From Eubacterium sp. (GTDB lineage: Bacteria > Bacillota > Clostridia > Lachnospirales > Lachnospiraceae), in the NCBI GenBank assembly GCA_017420535.1, contig JAFOIV010000128.1:1-50789 (forward strand): a stretch of DNA of 50,789 nucleotides. The letters run 5' to 3'. Position numbers and translations under genes: made by a program. Below the pieces are notes generated by a model, which ran no database searches, had not been told where the DNA came from, and was given only the letters and a program-made list of their open reading frames with translations. Below are positions 17,232-24,930 of the stretch, one piece after another; the first letter of the stretch is position 1, and each line of letters begins with the position of its first letter.

Positions 17232-18236
17232 CTAAATCTCCTTAAGTGTCATAATGAGAAGTCTCATAACATCCTCAAGACGAGCATTGGCTGATAACCT
17301 TTCCTTAGCTCTCTCGATAGCTTTTGCTTTTGCTTCAATCTCATTAAATGACAAATATTTTGACTGTTCCTTGATAGTAGAATACTGTTCTTTAAAAATG
17401 ATCCTATCAGGATTACCAGTTACTTTTAACATAAGTACATCTCTATACCACATCATCATAAGATCAAGGTATTCACATGTATTGACCATATATCCGCTTG
17501 TTCCCAAGAGAATGAATTTAATATCTTCCATATCCATCTCGTATATACGGGTTTCAAGATCGATAACTGATTCTACAAGTTTTTCATATTCTGTATTAGT
17601 GGCAAGTCTTATTGCCTTACCTAAATTACCCTGAGAATATTCAAATGCAAATTTTGCCTTATCCTTTGGAAGATTATAATTCTTCATAAGATAATCGATT
17701 ATATCATTCTCTTTTACAGGTTTAGTTGAAAGAGTGATACATCTGGACTGTATAGTTGGCAGTAACTTATCTAATACCGTTGAAAGAAGAATGATCACTG
17801 CATACTGTGGCGGCTCCTCAATTGTCTTAAGAAGCGCATTCTGGGCCTGAACATTCATCTTCTCTGCACCATCAATTATATAAATCTTATATTTTGACTG
17901 ATATGGCTTAATGGAAATGGTATTAACTACCTGCTCCCTTATCTCATCAACTGAAATGATATTTGGTTTTTCATGCTTAACATAGATAATATCCGGATGA
18001 TTTGAAGAATCTGCCTGCTTGCAGGATTTACATTCATTACAAGCATCTTCTCCCCCTTTCTCGCATAAAAGGGTCTTAGCATAGGAAAAGGCTAATGCCA
18101 TTCTTCCACTGCCCTCTTCACCACATATTATATACGCATGACTTACTCTGCCTATTTCTATAGAACTTTTAAAATGTTTAATTATTTCTTCATGTCCTAC
18201 TATAGATTTAAAATCCATAAGAATCCCTCCATTCAT
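17232..18236 (-). CDS. holB: DNA polymerase III subunit delta'
   Basis: The delta' subunit is part of the clamp loader that places DnaN on primed DNA. The N-terminal AAA+ region has a Walker-A-like GEEGSGRMALA in which the usual GKT is replaced by GRM, consistent with a subunit that does not hydrolyse ATP. A zinc-binding CNECKSCKQ segment, IDGAEKMNVQAQNALLKTIEEPP (sensor region) and the SRC motif in LPTIQSRCITL follow. The frame begins MNGGILMDFKS; an internal ATG at 18218 (MDFKSIVGH) is closer to the usual start, so the true N-terminus may be six residues shorter. It lies between tmk and ricT. Confidence 0.92.
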   Translation of the reverse strand: MNGGILMDFKSIVGHEEIIKHFKSSIEIGRVSHAYIICGEEGSGRMALAFSYAKTLLCEKGGEDACNECKSCKQADSSNHPDIIYVKHEKPNIISVDEIREQVVNTISIKPYQSKYKIYIIDGAEKMNVQAQNALLKTIEEPPQYAVIILLSTVLDKLLPTIQSRCITLSTKPVKENDIIDYLMKNYNLPKDKAKFAFEYSQGNLGKAIRLATNTEYEKLVESVIDLETRIYEMDMEDIKFILLGTSGYMVNTCEYLDLMMMWYRDVLMLKVTGNPDRIIFKEQYSTIKEQSKYLSFNEIEAKAKAIERAKERLSANARLEDVMRLLIMTLKEI

Positions 18237-18255
18237 ATATAGAGAATTCCAATAC

Positions 18256-18879
18256 CTACTCTATAATACCTTTGACCTTAACTTTTATCATATCACAAAT
18301 TTCATCTATCGGTAAAGAAGCATCTATCTTTACTATTCTCTCAGGGTCGCGATCTGCTAAAGTTCTGTAACCTTCTGCAACCTTTTTATGGAATTCTATA
18401 CTTTCTAATTCCATACGATCAAGCTCTGCCTGGTTCTTCTTTCTTCTGATTCCTTCTTCAGCAGGAAGATCCAGCAAAAATGTTACTTGTGGCACATACT
18501 TACCTATGGCATGAGCATTTACACTATAAACTGTCTCTATGCCAAGACCTCTTGCTATTCCCTGATATACAACAGATGAATCAACAAATCTGTCACTGAT
18601 AACAGCTTTTCCTGCTTCAATAGAAGGTCCTATAACTTCATTTACAAGCTGAGCTCTTGCTGATGCATAAAGCATAAGCTCTGTCATAGGATTCATCTCC
18701 TGATATTCTTTATTAAGTATTATCTCTCTAATCTTTTCACTTATTCTTGTTCCCCCTGGCTCACGGGTAATGATAACATCATAGCCATTTTCCTTAAGGT
18801 AATCACTGAGGAGCGCAATCTGTGTAGATTTACCGGATCCATCAGGACCTTCCATTGTAATAAAAATCCCCTTATTCAT
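18256..18879 (-). CDS. tmk: Thymidylate kinase
   Basis: Tmk phosphorylates dTMP to dTDP in dTTP synthesis. The 207 residues include the P-loop GPDGSGKST (residues about 11-19), the DR(Y/F/V) motif in VISDRFVDSSVVYQG and the LID-region segment with LDLPAEEGIRRK. It starts 8 bases inside the end of the upstream gntR gene and is followed by holB, ricT and trmN, the classic Firmicutes order. Co-transcription with clamp-loader and tRNA/rRNA-modifying genes is likely. Confidence 0.96.
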   Translation of the reverse strand: MNKGIFITMEGPDGSGKSTQIALLSDYLKENGYDVIITREPGGTRISEKIREIILNKEYQEMNPMTELMLYASARAQLVNEVIGPSIEAGKAVISDRFVDSSVVYQGIARGLGIETVYSVNAHAIGKYVPQVTFLLDLPAEEGIRRKKNQAELDRMELESIEFHKKVAEGYRTLADRDPERIVKIDASLPIDEICDMIKVKVKGIIE

Positions 18880-19555
18880 ACTCTTTTTCTACTTCCTTAC
18901 TGATATTGCTGATAATTATCTGCTCCTGATCAAAGATATGTGTTTTCATCATATTCTTTGCTGCATCCACATTTCCCGCAAGAATTGCTTCTGTTATAGC
19001 TCTATGTTCATTTATAAGTTTTTCGTGATAACTAAAATCCTTAATATATTCAAATCTGTATCTATAAACCTGCTCTCTTAAGCTATGAGCAATACTGATA
19101 AGTCTCTTATTCTTTGTTGCCTCAAAAATGATATCGTGGAACTTTTCATCACACTCTACCATTTCCATAACAACTTTTTTAACTGCTGCATCTTCAAATG
19201 CTTTCTGTCTTAATTTAAGAGTCTCTTTTTCATCTTCATTTATTCTTTCACAGGCAAGTCTTACTGATAGATCTTCTATTGCCATTCTTACTTCCAGTGC
19301 GTCCTTTAAATCCTGAATAGTAATTTTAGCAACCTCGGCTCCCCTTCTTGGAATCATCACCACAAGGCCTTCTAATTCCAGCATTCTTATGGCTTCTCTT
19401 ACTGGAGTTCTGCTTACTTCTAACTTTTTAGCAAGCTTTTCTTCCATAAGTCTTTCACCAGGTGCAAGTTCACCTTTGATAATAGCCTTTCTAAGTGCTT
19501 TAAAGACAAGCTCTCGTAAAGGAAGGTATTCACTCTGGTCAATTTCAAGTTTCAT
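18872..19555 (-). CDS. GntR-family regulator with FCD domain
   Basis: This 227-residue regulator has an N-terminal winged helix (about residues 8-75: LVFKALRKAIIKGELAPGERLMEEKLAKKLEVSRTPVREAIRMLE in outline) and a C-terminal FCD ligand-binding domain (about 80-215) with metal/ligand residues such as the His in CDEKFHDIIFEATKNKRL and EHRAI. FCD regulators usually sense small carboxylates or sugar acids. It sits in an operon with ispE upstream and tmk downstream, an unusual place for such a gene. A TTGTATACAA palindrome in the promoter upstream of ispE suggests autoregulation. The effector is unknown. Confidence 0.9.
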   Translation of the reverse strand: MKLEIDQSEYLPLRELVFKALRKAIIKGELAPGERLMEEKLAKKLEVSRTPVREAIRMLELEGLVVMIPRRGAEVAKITIQDLKDALEVRMAIEDLSVRLACERINEDEKETLKLRQKAFEDAAVKKVVMEMVECDEKFHDIIFEATKNKRLISIAHSLREQVYRYRFEYIKDFSYHEKLINEHRAITEAILAGNVDAAKNMMKTHIFDQEQIIISNISKEVEKEYE

Positions 19556-19567
19556 ACATTTTCCTCC

Positions 19568-20455
19568 TTAAATCTCTGGTGTTCCCACTACAAATAAATC
19601 TACTTTTATTCCTTCCTTTGAAAGCTTTTCTCCAATAAGCTGCTTTGTTTTTTCTGCCTTGCTTTCATCATCATAAATTCCAAAAACTGTTGGACCAGAA
19701 CCAGTCATCATAGAAATAATGGCATTATTTTCATTCATAATATTTTCTATTACTTTAATTGCCTTAACGCCCTTACTTGTTACTGGTTCAAGTACATTAC
19801 CCATGTTATCCTTAATAGCTTTAATATCTTCTTTATCAATAGCTGATATAAGACTTTCAATATCTGGATGATCTACATCTGTAAGACTGTCATAGGCTTC
19901 ATACATTTCTTTAGTTGAAATGCCGCCTTCCGGTTTTGCTATAAGATAATACAGATTCTTTGGCATTTCCTTTATATCATCAAGTACTTCACCTATACCT
20001 CTTGCTCTCTTTGTTTTGCCCACAAGACAATATGGAACATCTGCACCTAATTTAACTCCTATTTCTTTCATCTCATCTATGGATAAATTAAGTGAAAACA
20101 TTTCATTCATTGCCTTTATGGCAGCTGCACAATCTGTACTTCCACCAGCCATGCCTGCAGCAGCAGGAATTCTCTTATCAAGAATAACCTTAACTGAATC
20201 CTTGATATCATATAATTCCATCATTTTTTTTATGGCTTTGGTAATGAGATTTTTATCATCCAATGGAATATTTGGATCAGGTTTTACTAATTCTATAACT
20301 ACCTTTCCCATTTCATCTTCAATTTTTTCAAAAGAAAGAATATCAAACAGGTTAATATCCTGCATTATCATATCAACGAGATGATAACCATCTTCTCTTC
20401 TTCCCACAATATCAAGAGCGATATTGATCTTTGCAAATGCTTTTAATGTAATCAT
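19568..20455 (-). CDS. ispE: 4-diphosphocytidyl-2-C-methyl-D-erythritol kinase
   Basis: IspE phosphorylates CDP-ME in the MEP pathway to isoprenoid precursors. The 295 residues show AFAKINIALDIVGRREDGYH at the N-terminus (catalytic-lysine region), the GHMP-kinase ATP loop PAAAGMAGGSTDCAAAI, and MMTGSGPTVFGIY near the C-terminus. It is the first gene of a seven-gene minus-strand operon and is followed after 12 bases by the gntR gene. The promoter ahead of it overlaps a candidate GntR operator. Confidence 0.96.
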   Translation of the reverse strand: MITLKAFAKINIALDIVGRREDGYHLVDMIMQDINLFDILSFEKIEDEMGKVVIELVKPDPNIPLDDKNLITKAIKKMMELYDIKDSVKVILDKRIPAAAGMAGGSTDCAAAIKAMNEMFSLNLSIDEMKEIGVKLGADVPYCLVGKTKRARGIGEVLDDIKEMPKNLYYLIAKPEGGISTKEMYEAYDSLTDVDHPDIESLISAIDKEDIKAIKDNMGNVLEPVTSKGVKAIKVIENIMNENNAIISMMTGSGPTVFGIYDDESKAEKTKQLIGEKLSKEGIKVDLFVVGTPEI

Positions 20456-20529
20456 AGAACCTCTCTTATCAAAAATTTCAGCATAATAAAAAACAATCTT
20501 TAGTTAATTGTTTTTTGTATAGCTGTATT

Positions 20530-20563
20530 TTGTATACAATATATTGTACTAATTTTGGTACAA
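20530..20563. promoter_or_regulatory. Candidate GntR/FCD operator upstream of ispE-gntR
   Basis: TTGTATACAA (20530-20539) is a perfect 10-base palindrome, followed by TTGTAC at 20544-20549 and its complement GTACAA at 20558-20563. Such TTGTAT/ATACAA dyads resemble sites of FadR-type GntR proteins. They overlap the spacer and -10 region of the ispE promoter. Confidence 0.5.
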
Positions 20564-20571
20564 TCCTGCAA
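20543..20571 (-). promoter_or_regulatory. Probable promoter of the ispE operon
   Basis: On the minus strand TTGCAG (20566-20571) and TACAAT (20543-20548) are separated by 17 bases, about 90 bases before the ispE start. Confidence 0.5.
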
Positions 20572-20615
20572 TATGTAAAAGGTGACAAATCTATAAATTT
20601 TCTATGACTAATTTC

Positions 20616-20644
20616 TTGACACACTTCTATCTATTTGGTATTAT
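20616..20644 (+). promoter_or_regulatory. Promoter of the tRNA Ser-Asn-Cys operon
   Basis: A perfect TTGACA (20616-20621) lies 17 bases upstream of TATTAT (20639-20644), about 85 bases before tRNA-Ser. Confidence 0.85.
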
Positions 20645-20730
20645 GTTTAAGCGTGCTATATGCATGAGATGTATATTATCCACAGATTCTGATAAAACAG
20701 AAACTTGGTTAGGGTCATACATCAGCTTTT

Positions 20731-20818
20731 GGAGATGTACTCAAGAGGCTGAAGAGGCGCCCCTGCTAAGGGTGTAGGTCGAGCAATCGGCGCGAGGGTT
20801 CAAATCCCTCCATCTCCG
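20731..20818 (+). tRNA. tRNA-Ser (GCT anticodon)
   Basis: The acceptor stem GGAGATG/CATCTCC, the anticodon loop CTGCTAA, the long variable arm typical of serine tRNAs and the GGTTCAAAT T-loop are all present. It decodes AGC/AGU. No CCA is encoded. Confidence 0.97.
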
Positions 20819-20897
20819 TTTAATAAAAACATCAAAATAAAGTTGACATAATGGAAATAACCAATTATAATTTATTTTGCTGTTTGGAATAAGAATT

Positions 20898-20940
20898 ATA
20901 TTCCTCGATAGCTCAATGGTAGAGCACTCGGCGAGTTCCC
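20898..20940 (+). pseudogene. Truncated tRNA-Asn copy
   Basis: The first 35 bases (20898-20932) are identical to 20968-21002, that is, the 5' flank, acceptor strand, D-arm and first anticodon-stem strand of tRNA-Asn. The copy then breaks off before the anticodon loop and has no T-arm or 3' acceptor strand. It lies 70 bases upstream of the intact gene in the same operon. Confidence 0.85.
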
Positions 20941-20971
20941 TGTTTCTACTGTTAGTTTGATAATTAAATAT

Positions 20972-21043
20972 TCCTCGATAGCTCAATGGTAGAGCACTCG
21001 GCTGTTAACCGAGTTGTTGTAGGTTCGAGCCCTACTCGGGGAG
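20972..21043 (+). tRNA. tRNA-Asn (GTT anticodon)
   Basis: The cloverleaf is complete: acceptor TCCTCGA/TCGGGGA (one G-U), anticodon arm CTCGG-CTGTTAA-CCGAG and T-arm with GGTTCGAGC. No CCA is encoded. Confidence 0.97.
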
Positions 21044-21078
21044 CTCGAATGATAACAAACTATCATTTAACTTAATAT

Positions 21079-21149
21079 GGTGGCGTAGCCAAGCGGTAAG
21101 GCATGGGTCTGCAACACCCTGATCATCGGTTCAAATCCGATCGCTACCT
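21079..21149 (+). tRNA. tRNA-Cys (GCA anticodon)
   Basis: Acceptor GGTGGCG/CGCTACC, anticodon loop CTGCAAC, T-loop GGTTCAAAT and the U73 discriminator usual in tRNA-Cys are present. It is the last gene of the tRNA operon. Confidence 0.96.
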
Positions 21150-21155
21150 CTAAAG

Positions 21156-21189
21156 ATAAGATTCAGTTTTACTGAGTCTTATTTTTTTT
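21156..21189 (+). terminator. Terminator of the tRNA operon
   Basis: ATAAGATTCAG pairs with CTGAGTCTTAT (one G-U) around TTTTA and is followed by a run of eight T residues. Confidence 0.88.
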
Positions 21190-21236
21190 AATGAAAATCT
21201 TAATATATTCTCATGTTATACTGCAGGTCCTACACA

Positions 21237-21269
21237 TAAAAAAAGAAAGATGTTTCTAGAACATCTTTC
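21237..21269 (-). terminator. Terminator overlapping the end of the deoxyribosyltransferase-like gene
   Basis: GAAAGATGTT (21245-21254) pairs perfectly with AACATCTTTC (21260-21269). On the minus strand it is followed by a U-rich tract. The stop codon (21256-21258) lies in the loop, so the last codons form one arm. Confidence 0.8.
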
Positions 21270-21678
21270 CCTTATATCCTTCTCTAGGCATCATATCAAA
21301 ATCATAATTCTTTAATTCTTCTAAACTATAAAGATTTGTATGACTTCCTTCATGAACCATCAGATTAGATGATTCTCCTAATTGAACTACAACAACTGGT
21401 TTATGGGTTGCATATGCATATCCGCATTCCCAGGCTGTTCCGGAATCACTATAATTTCCCCAATAAAGCATAACCACAACTTCACACCAGTCGATGGCAG
21501 CTTTATCATTTAAAAATGTTTCTTTACTCCAGGAAGGACTTCCAACATTGCCTTCTCTTGTCTCGTGTTCTCTTGGAGAAAATAAAGAAAATCCTCTTTC
21601 CTTTAATATTTTTTCAGCCTGACTTAAAACTTCACATTCTTTATCATTAAAAAATGGTGATGCCAGATATATTCTCAT
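21256..21678 (-). CDS. Nucleoside 2-deoxyribosyltransferase-like protein
   Basis: This 140-residue protein matches the small nucleoside 2-deoxyribosyltransferase fold, enzymes that swap bases on 2'-deoxyribosides during nucleobase salvage. The N-terminus MRIYLASPFFNDKE and the central DKAAIDWCEVVVMLYWGNYSDSGTAWECGYAYATHKPVVV region (shown in outline) carry the family's D-x-x-D region and the glutamate in SGTAWECGYA that acts as nucleophile. NLMVHEGSHTNLYSLEEL is the conserved C-terminal segment. It follows an unknown membrane-protein gene in the same direction. Related proteins also hydrolyse nucleotide N-glycosidic bonds, so the substrate is open. Confidence 0.85.
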   Translation of the reverse strand: MRIYLASPFFNDKECEVLSQAEKILKERGFSLFSPREHETREGNVGSPSWSKETFLNDKAAIDWCEVVVMLYWGNYSDSGTAWECGYAYATHKPVVVVQLGESSNLMVHEGSHTNLYSLEELKNYDFDMMPREGYKGKMF

Positions 21679-21704
21679 TTTTTTATCTCCTTAATAATAC
21701 CAGA

Positions 21705-22325
21705 TTAAAAATGAATAAATGAACACATAAATGCGATCAGTAAAATTGAAACTAATTCAATAAAAAGTATCAGGATCTTATATGAATCTACTGCCTGATG
21801 AAAATCTTCATGACGTACTTCTTCATATTTATAAGCTTCTGCTTTATATACATACTCAGTGGTTCTGAATTCAGCAACCTTGCTCTTAAGATCTTTTAAT
21901 TTTACAAGTTGATTTTCACCATGGAATCTTTCCATATAGATACTTGTATATTCGCCCTGCTTTGTTTTAAAGATATTAAGATTACCCTCCTGGTACATAA
22001 AATCAAAGATATTTCTTATTGCTTTATAAACAAATGCTAAATCAACTAATATTATTCCAACTGAAAATACTATGAGAATAGAATCATATATTTTCTGCGT
22101 ATCACTATTAGGAACTCTGATACATTTTATGCTTTCTGCAGCCATAATGATAGTTATCACAGTAATGATCACTGCGATAATTATGCTTGTATACATCTTT
22201 TCCTTCTTTTTTTCTATTTTAAGTTTAAGACCTTTCAACTGATCTTTATAAAGATTCTCAACAAAATCAATATTTTTCAGTGCCTCCAATACCTCAAGGT
22301 CTTCAGCAATCTTCTCCTTAGCCAT
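21705..22325 (-). CDS. Membrane protein of unknown function with three likely membrane segments
   Basis: I do not recognise this 206-residue protein. The N-terminal 40 residues are charged and predicted helical (AEDLEVLEALKNIDF). Hydrophobic segments lie at about 45-65 (SIIIAVIITVITIIMAA), 80-105 (ILIVFSVGIILVDLAFVY) and 180-205 at the C-terminus (ILILFIELVSILLIAF). The region between the second and third is soluble and ends with an AEAYKYEEVRHEDFHQAV stretch. It is preceded by the other unknown membrane-protein gene and followed by the deoxyribosyltransferase-like gene, all on the minus strand. Confidence 0.7.
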   Translation of the reverse strand: MAKEKIAEDLEVLEALKNIDFVENLYKDQLKGLKLKIEKKKEKMYTSIIIAVIITVITIIMAAESIKCIRVPNSDTQKIYDSILIVFSVGIILVDLAFVYKAIRNIFDFMYQEGNLNIFKTKQGEYTSIYMERFHGENQLVKLKDLKSKVAEFRTTEYVYKAEAYKYEEVRHEDFHQAVDSYKILILFIELVSILLIAFMCSFIHF

Positions 22326-22479
22326 TTTTCTTTTCCTCTCAATAATGAACTATGAAACGAATTTCACATTAGCTGACGTTTCTTTAATGTTGTTGTCTGA
22401 CATAGTTGTGTCCCCTTTTTTAATTTTATTTGTCACGTTAAATGACAATTTTTAACTTTCATTAATGAGCTTAAATTAT

Positions 22480-23313
22480 TTACTGATTAAACTGATCATT
22501 ATTATTGTAATAATCATTACCTGTATTTGATGATCCAAATGGACTTTCATTATTTGATGCGCCAAATGGATTTTCATTATTTGCAGCTCCATAAGAATTA
22601 TCTGTATTTAAGAATGGATTATTATTATTTCTTGTCATGTTCTCAATTTCAACTTCCTGTTTTGAAAGAGATTTCAACTGAGATATTGATGTAATTCCTA
22701 ATACTGCAAAAATAACACCAGCAACTAAAATAATAATTACTGTAGCCCATAATGAACTTCTAGTAGCTGATGCATCAAAACAATGATCATAATCTACATC
22801 AAAAGATGATGCTACACCAAGCTGGTTAATTGCATCTCTATAATATGACTTGATCTTACTATCAGAAATCTTTTTCCACTTACCTGTAAGTTCAATCTCA
22901 TATCCTGAAGGATACTCTGCTTCTCCATTAAAGAAGTCATATGTTGCATCTTCAATTTTCTCAAATTTACTGATTACCTTCTTATCCTTAACCATAAATG
23001 AAACAAAAGTTGAATTATCAAGTAAACCTACAAAATACTGATCTTTTCCAGTAGTAACTCCGTTTCTCTTATGCTGCATTTCTGCATAATTACCAAACTG
23101 ATAATAAAGTGTTACTTTATAATAATTTCCTACCTTTGGTCCATTACCATCCTCATAAGCCTCTAATAAATCTTCAACTTCATTCTTAATTAAGAATTTT
23201 GAGTTTTTAACTACAATTGATGCTGCTATTCCTATCGCAACTATTGCAGCTAAGAAGAATATTATAGCTGATGATTTTAAACTACCTTTTGATTTTGTTT
23301 GATATTTTGCCAT
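22480..23313 (-). CDS. Membrane protein of unknown function with Asn-rich tail
   Basis: I do not recognise this protein of 277 residues. The frame opens at 23346, but the ATG at 23313 (MAKYQTKSKGS) follows a GGGAGGA ribosome site. A basic N-terminus precedes a membrane segment at about 15-36. An extracytoplasmic domain of about 150 residues follows, then a second membrane segment at about 186-210 (ATVIIILVAGVIFAVLGI). The C-terminal 60 residues contain degenerate repeats of the type NENPFGASN / NESPFGSSN, rich in Asn, Gly and Ser. The same layout, two membrane spans with a low-complexity tail, is common in uncharacterised Lachnospiraceae proteins. Confidence 0.7.
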   Translation of the reverse strand: MAKYQTKSKGSLKSSAIIFFLAAIVAIGIAASIVVKNSKFLIKNEVEDLLEAYEDGNGPKVGNYYKVTLYYQFGNYAEMQHKRNGVTTGKDQYFVGLLDNSTFVSFMVKDKKVISKFEKIEDATYDFFNGEAEYPSGYEIELTGKWKKISDSKIKSYYRDAINQLGVASSFDVDYDHCFDASATRSSLWATVIIILVAGVIFAVLGITSISQLKSLSKQEVEIENMTRNNNNPFLNTDNSYGAANNENPFGASNNESPFGSSNTGNDYYNNNDQFNQ

Positions 23314-23529
23314 TTTTCGTCCTCCCACGAACTTTTTTAATTCCAATTTACTATTTTATTATATGTTAATAATATTACGCCATTATCAATTATTACCAAA
23401 AACATTTATACTATTTGCTATATTTTAATTGATACAATTAAATTTTTTTGTTAATAATTTGCCACGCAAAATATTATGTGCTATTCTTTCCTTGAATTAT
23501 TAAGCTATTATCTAAATAAAGGTTTTATC

Positions 23530-24927
23530 ATGAAAAAAAATATAGAAGAAACAATTAATAGTTATATCTCAAAGGATTATAAGCCATGGCATATGCCAGG
23601 TCATAAAAGAAAAAAAGTATTTGGCTCATATTTAGATGAGCTTTTTTTATATGATTTTACTGAAGTTCCTGGACTTGATGATTATCACCATCCTGAAAAT
23701 GGCATGATAACAAGATCACAGCTTGAAGCATCTGTTCAGTATAAGACATTTCTTACAAGATATCTCTTTAATGGATCAACTTCCGGCATACTTGCCGCGC
23801 TTTATGCATCTGCATCCTATATTAAAGATAAGTATCCTGATAAAAAATATACTGCTTTAGTTGCAAGAAATTGCCACACATCTGTATATAATACTTTATC
23901 TCTTCTTCAGATAAATCCTATCTATATCTATCCATCTAAAGATAAAGATACTGGTATTTATAAGGGGGTAACAAAAGAAGATTTTACTCGCGCTTTAGAT
24001 GAAGCAAAAAAGTCAGATTTTATTCCTTTATTTGCAATACTAACATCTCCTACTTATGAGGGAGTATTCAGTGATATAAAAAACATATCTAAATTATGTT
24101 ATGATATCCCACTTATTGTTGATGAAGCCCATGGTGCCCATCTGCCGTTTTTATCTGAAAAAAAATTAAGAGAAAACTCTGCCATTTATTCATTAAGTGA
24201 TGTGGTAATACAAAGCCTTCATAAGACTCTGCCTTCTCTTACTCAGACTGCCATTATCCATATTCCAAAGGAGTCTAAGATAAAAGAAGAATTAAAACCT
24301 TATCTGATAAGATATTTATCAGTTTTTCAATCTACATCACCTTCATATATCTTTATGCAGGTTATTGAAAAATGTATTGCCTGGTGTTGTGATAATAGAG
24401 ATAAATTTATATCTTATTATGACCTTATTGATGACTTTAGATTCAATATGTCACTTAATAATTTTAAGAATTTTCATTTATTTACACCTGATGAAGATTT
24501 TGACAGATCCAGACTTGTTATAATATCCGATGATATGTCCATCAATGGTGAAATGATAGCAAAAACTTTGTCTCAGGAATTTAATATTGTTGTAGAAATG
24601 AGTGCCGATAGATACGTAACTTTAGTTTCTAGCGTAATGGATTCAGCTGATGATCTGCACTACTTATATGAATCTCTTATAAAACTGGATGATCTTTTAT
24701 CCAGGGAAAAAACAGACGTTAAGAAAATCCCTGGAAGTGATCTTCTCCTTTCTACTGTTGATGGTGCATTTTATCTTAAAGACTGTATCGGTAAAACTGT
24801 AGACAGATATATATATGTTTATCCTCCTGGAATCCCTATAGTTGCACCTGGAGAAGAAATAACAAAAAAGCATTTCGATGAGATCACCGAAATGCTTATG
24901 ATTGGTAAAAAAATATATCAAAATTAA
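23530..24927 (+). CDS. Orn/Lys/Arg decarboxylase-type PLP enzyme (YaaO-like)
   Basis: This 465-residue fold-type I PLP enzyme resembles Bacillus YaaO and SpeA. The N-terminus has KPWHMPGHKRK, a hallmark of the group, followed by LFNGSTSGILAAL (cofactor phosphate-binding region), IVDEAHGAHLPF (Asp and His over the PLP ring) and the PLP-binding lysine in QSLHKTLPSLTQTA. The C-terminal domain includes YVYPPGIPIVAPGEEI. Relatives decarboxylate lysine, arginine or ornithine; the substrate cannot be read from sequence. The frame opens at 23476, but the ATG at 23530 with AAAGG upstream fits the family N-terminus. It is convergent with the gene downstream of fumarase, with only 3 bases between stops. 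Confidence 0.88.
   Translation: MKKNIEETINSYISKDYKPWHMPGHKRKKVFGSYLDELFLYDFTEVPGLDDYHHPENGMITRSQLEASVQYKTFLTRYLFNGSTSGILAALYASASYIKDKYPDKKYTALVARNCHTSVYNTLSLLQINPIYIYPSKDKDTGIYKGVTKEDFTRALDEAKKSDFIPLFAILTSPTYEGVFSDIKNISKLCYDIPLIVDEAHGAHLPFLSEKKLRENSAIYSLSDVVIQSLHKTLPSLTQTAIIHIPKESKIKEELKPYLIRYLSVFQSTSPSYIFMQVIEKCIAWCCDNRDKFISYYDLIDDFRFNMSLNNFKNFHLFTPDEDFDRSRLVIISDDMSINGEMIAKTLSQEFNIVVEMSADRYVTLVSSVMDSADDLHYLYESLIKLDDLLSREKTDVKKIPGSDLLLSTVDGAFYLKDCIGKTVDRYIYVYPPGIPIVAPGEEITKKHFDEITEMLMIGKKIYQN
24864..24897 (-). terminator. Terminator of the fumarase operon inside the decarboxylase gene
   Basis: AAGCATTTCG (24868-24877) and CGAAATGCTT (24888-24897) form a perfect 10-bp stem; on the minus strand it is followed by six U residues. 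It lies in the last codons of the convergent plus-strand gene and is placed to stop transcripts from 24931 onward. Confidence 0.7.
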
Positions 24928-24930
24928 TAA

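Noticed and set aside
20676-20684. Single TTATCCACA classical DnaA box in the tRNA leader
   Set aside because: It is isolated, 14 kb from oriC and not part of a cluster; one such 9-mer is expected by chance.
22365-22403. Tiny 12-codon frame with AGGGGA upstream in the gap between two membrane-protein genes
   Set aside because: It is too short to distinguish from chance, and no regulatory context was found.
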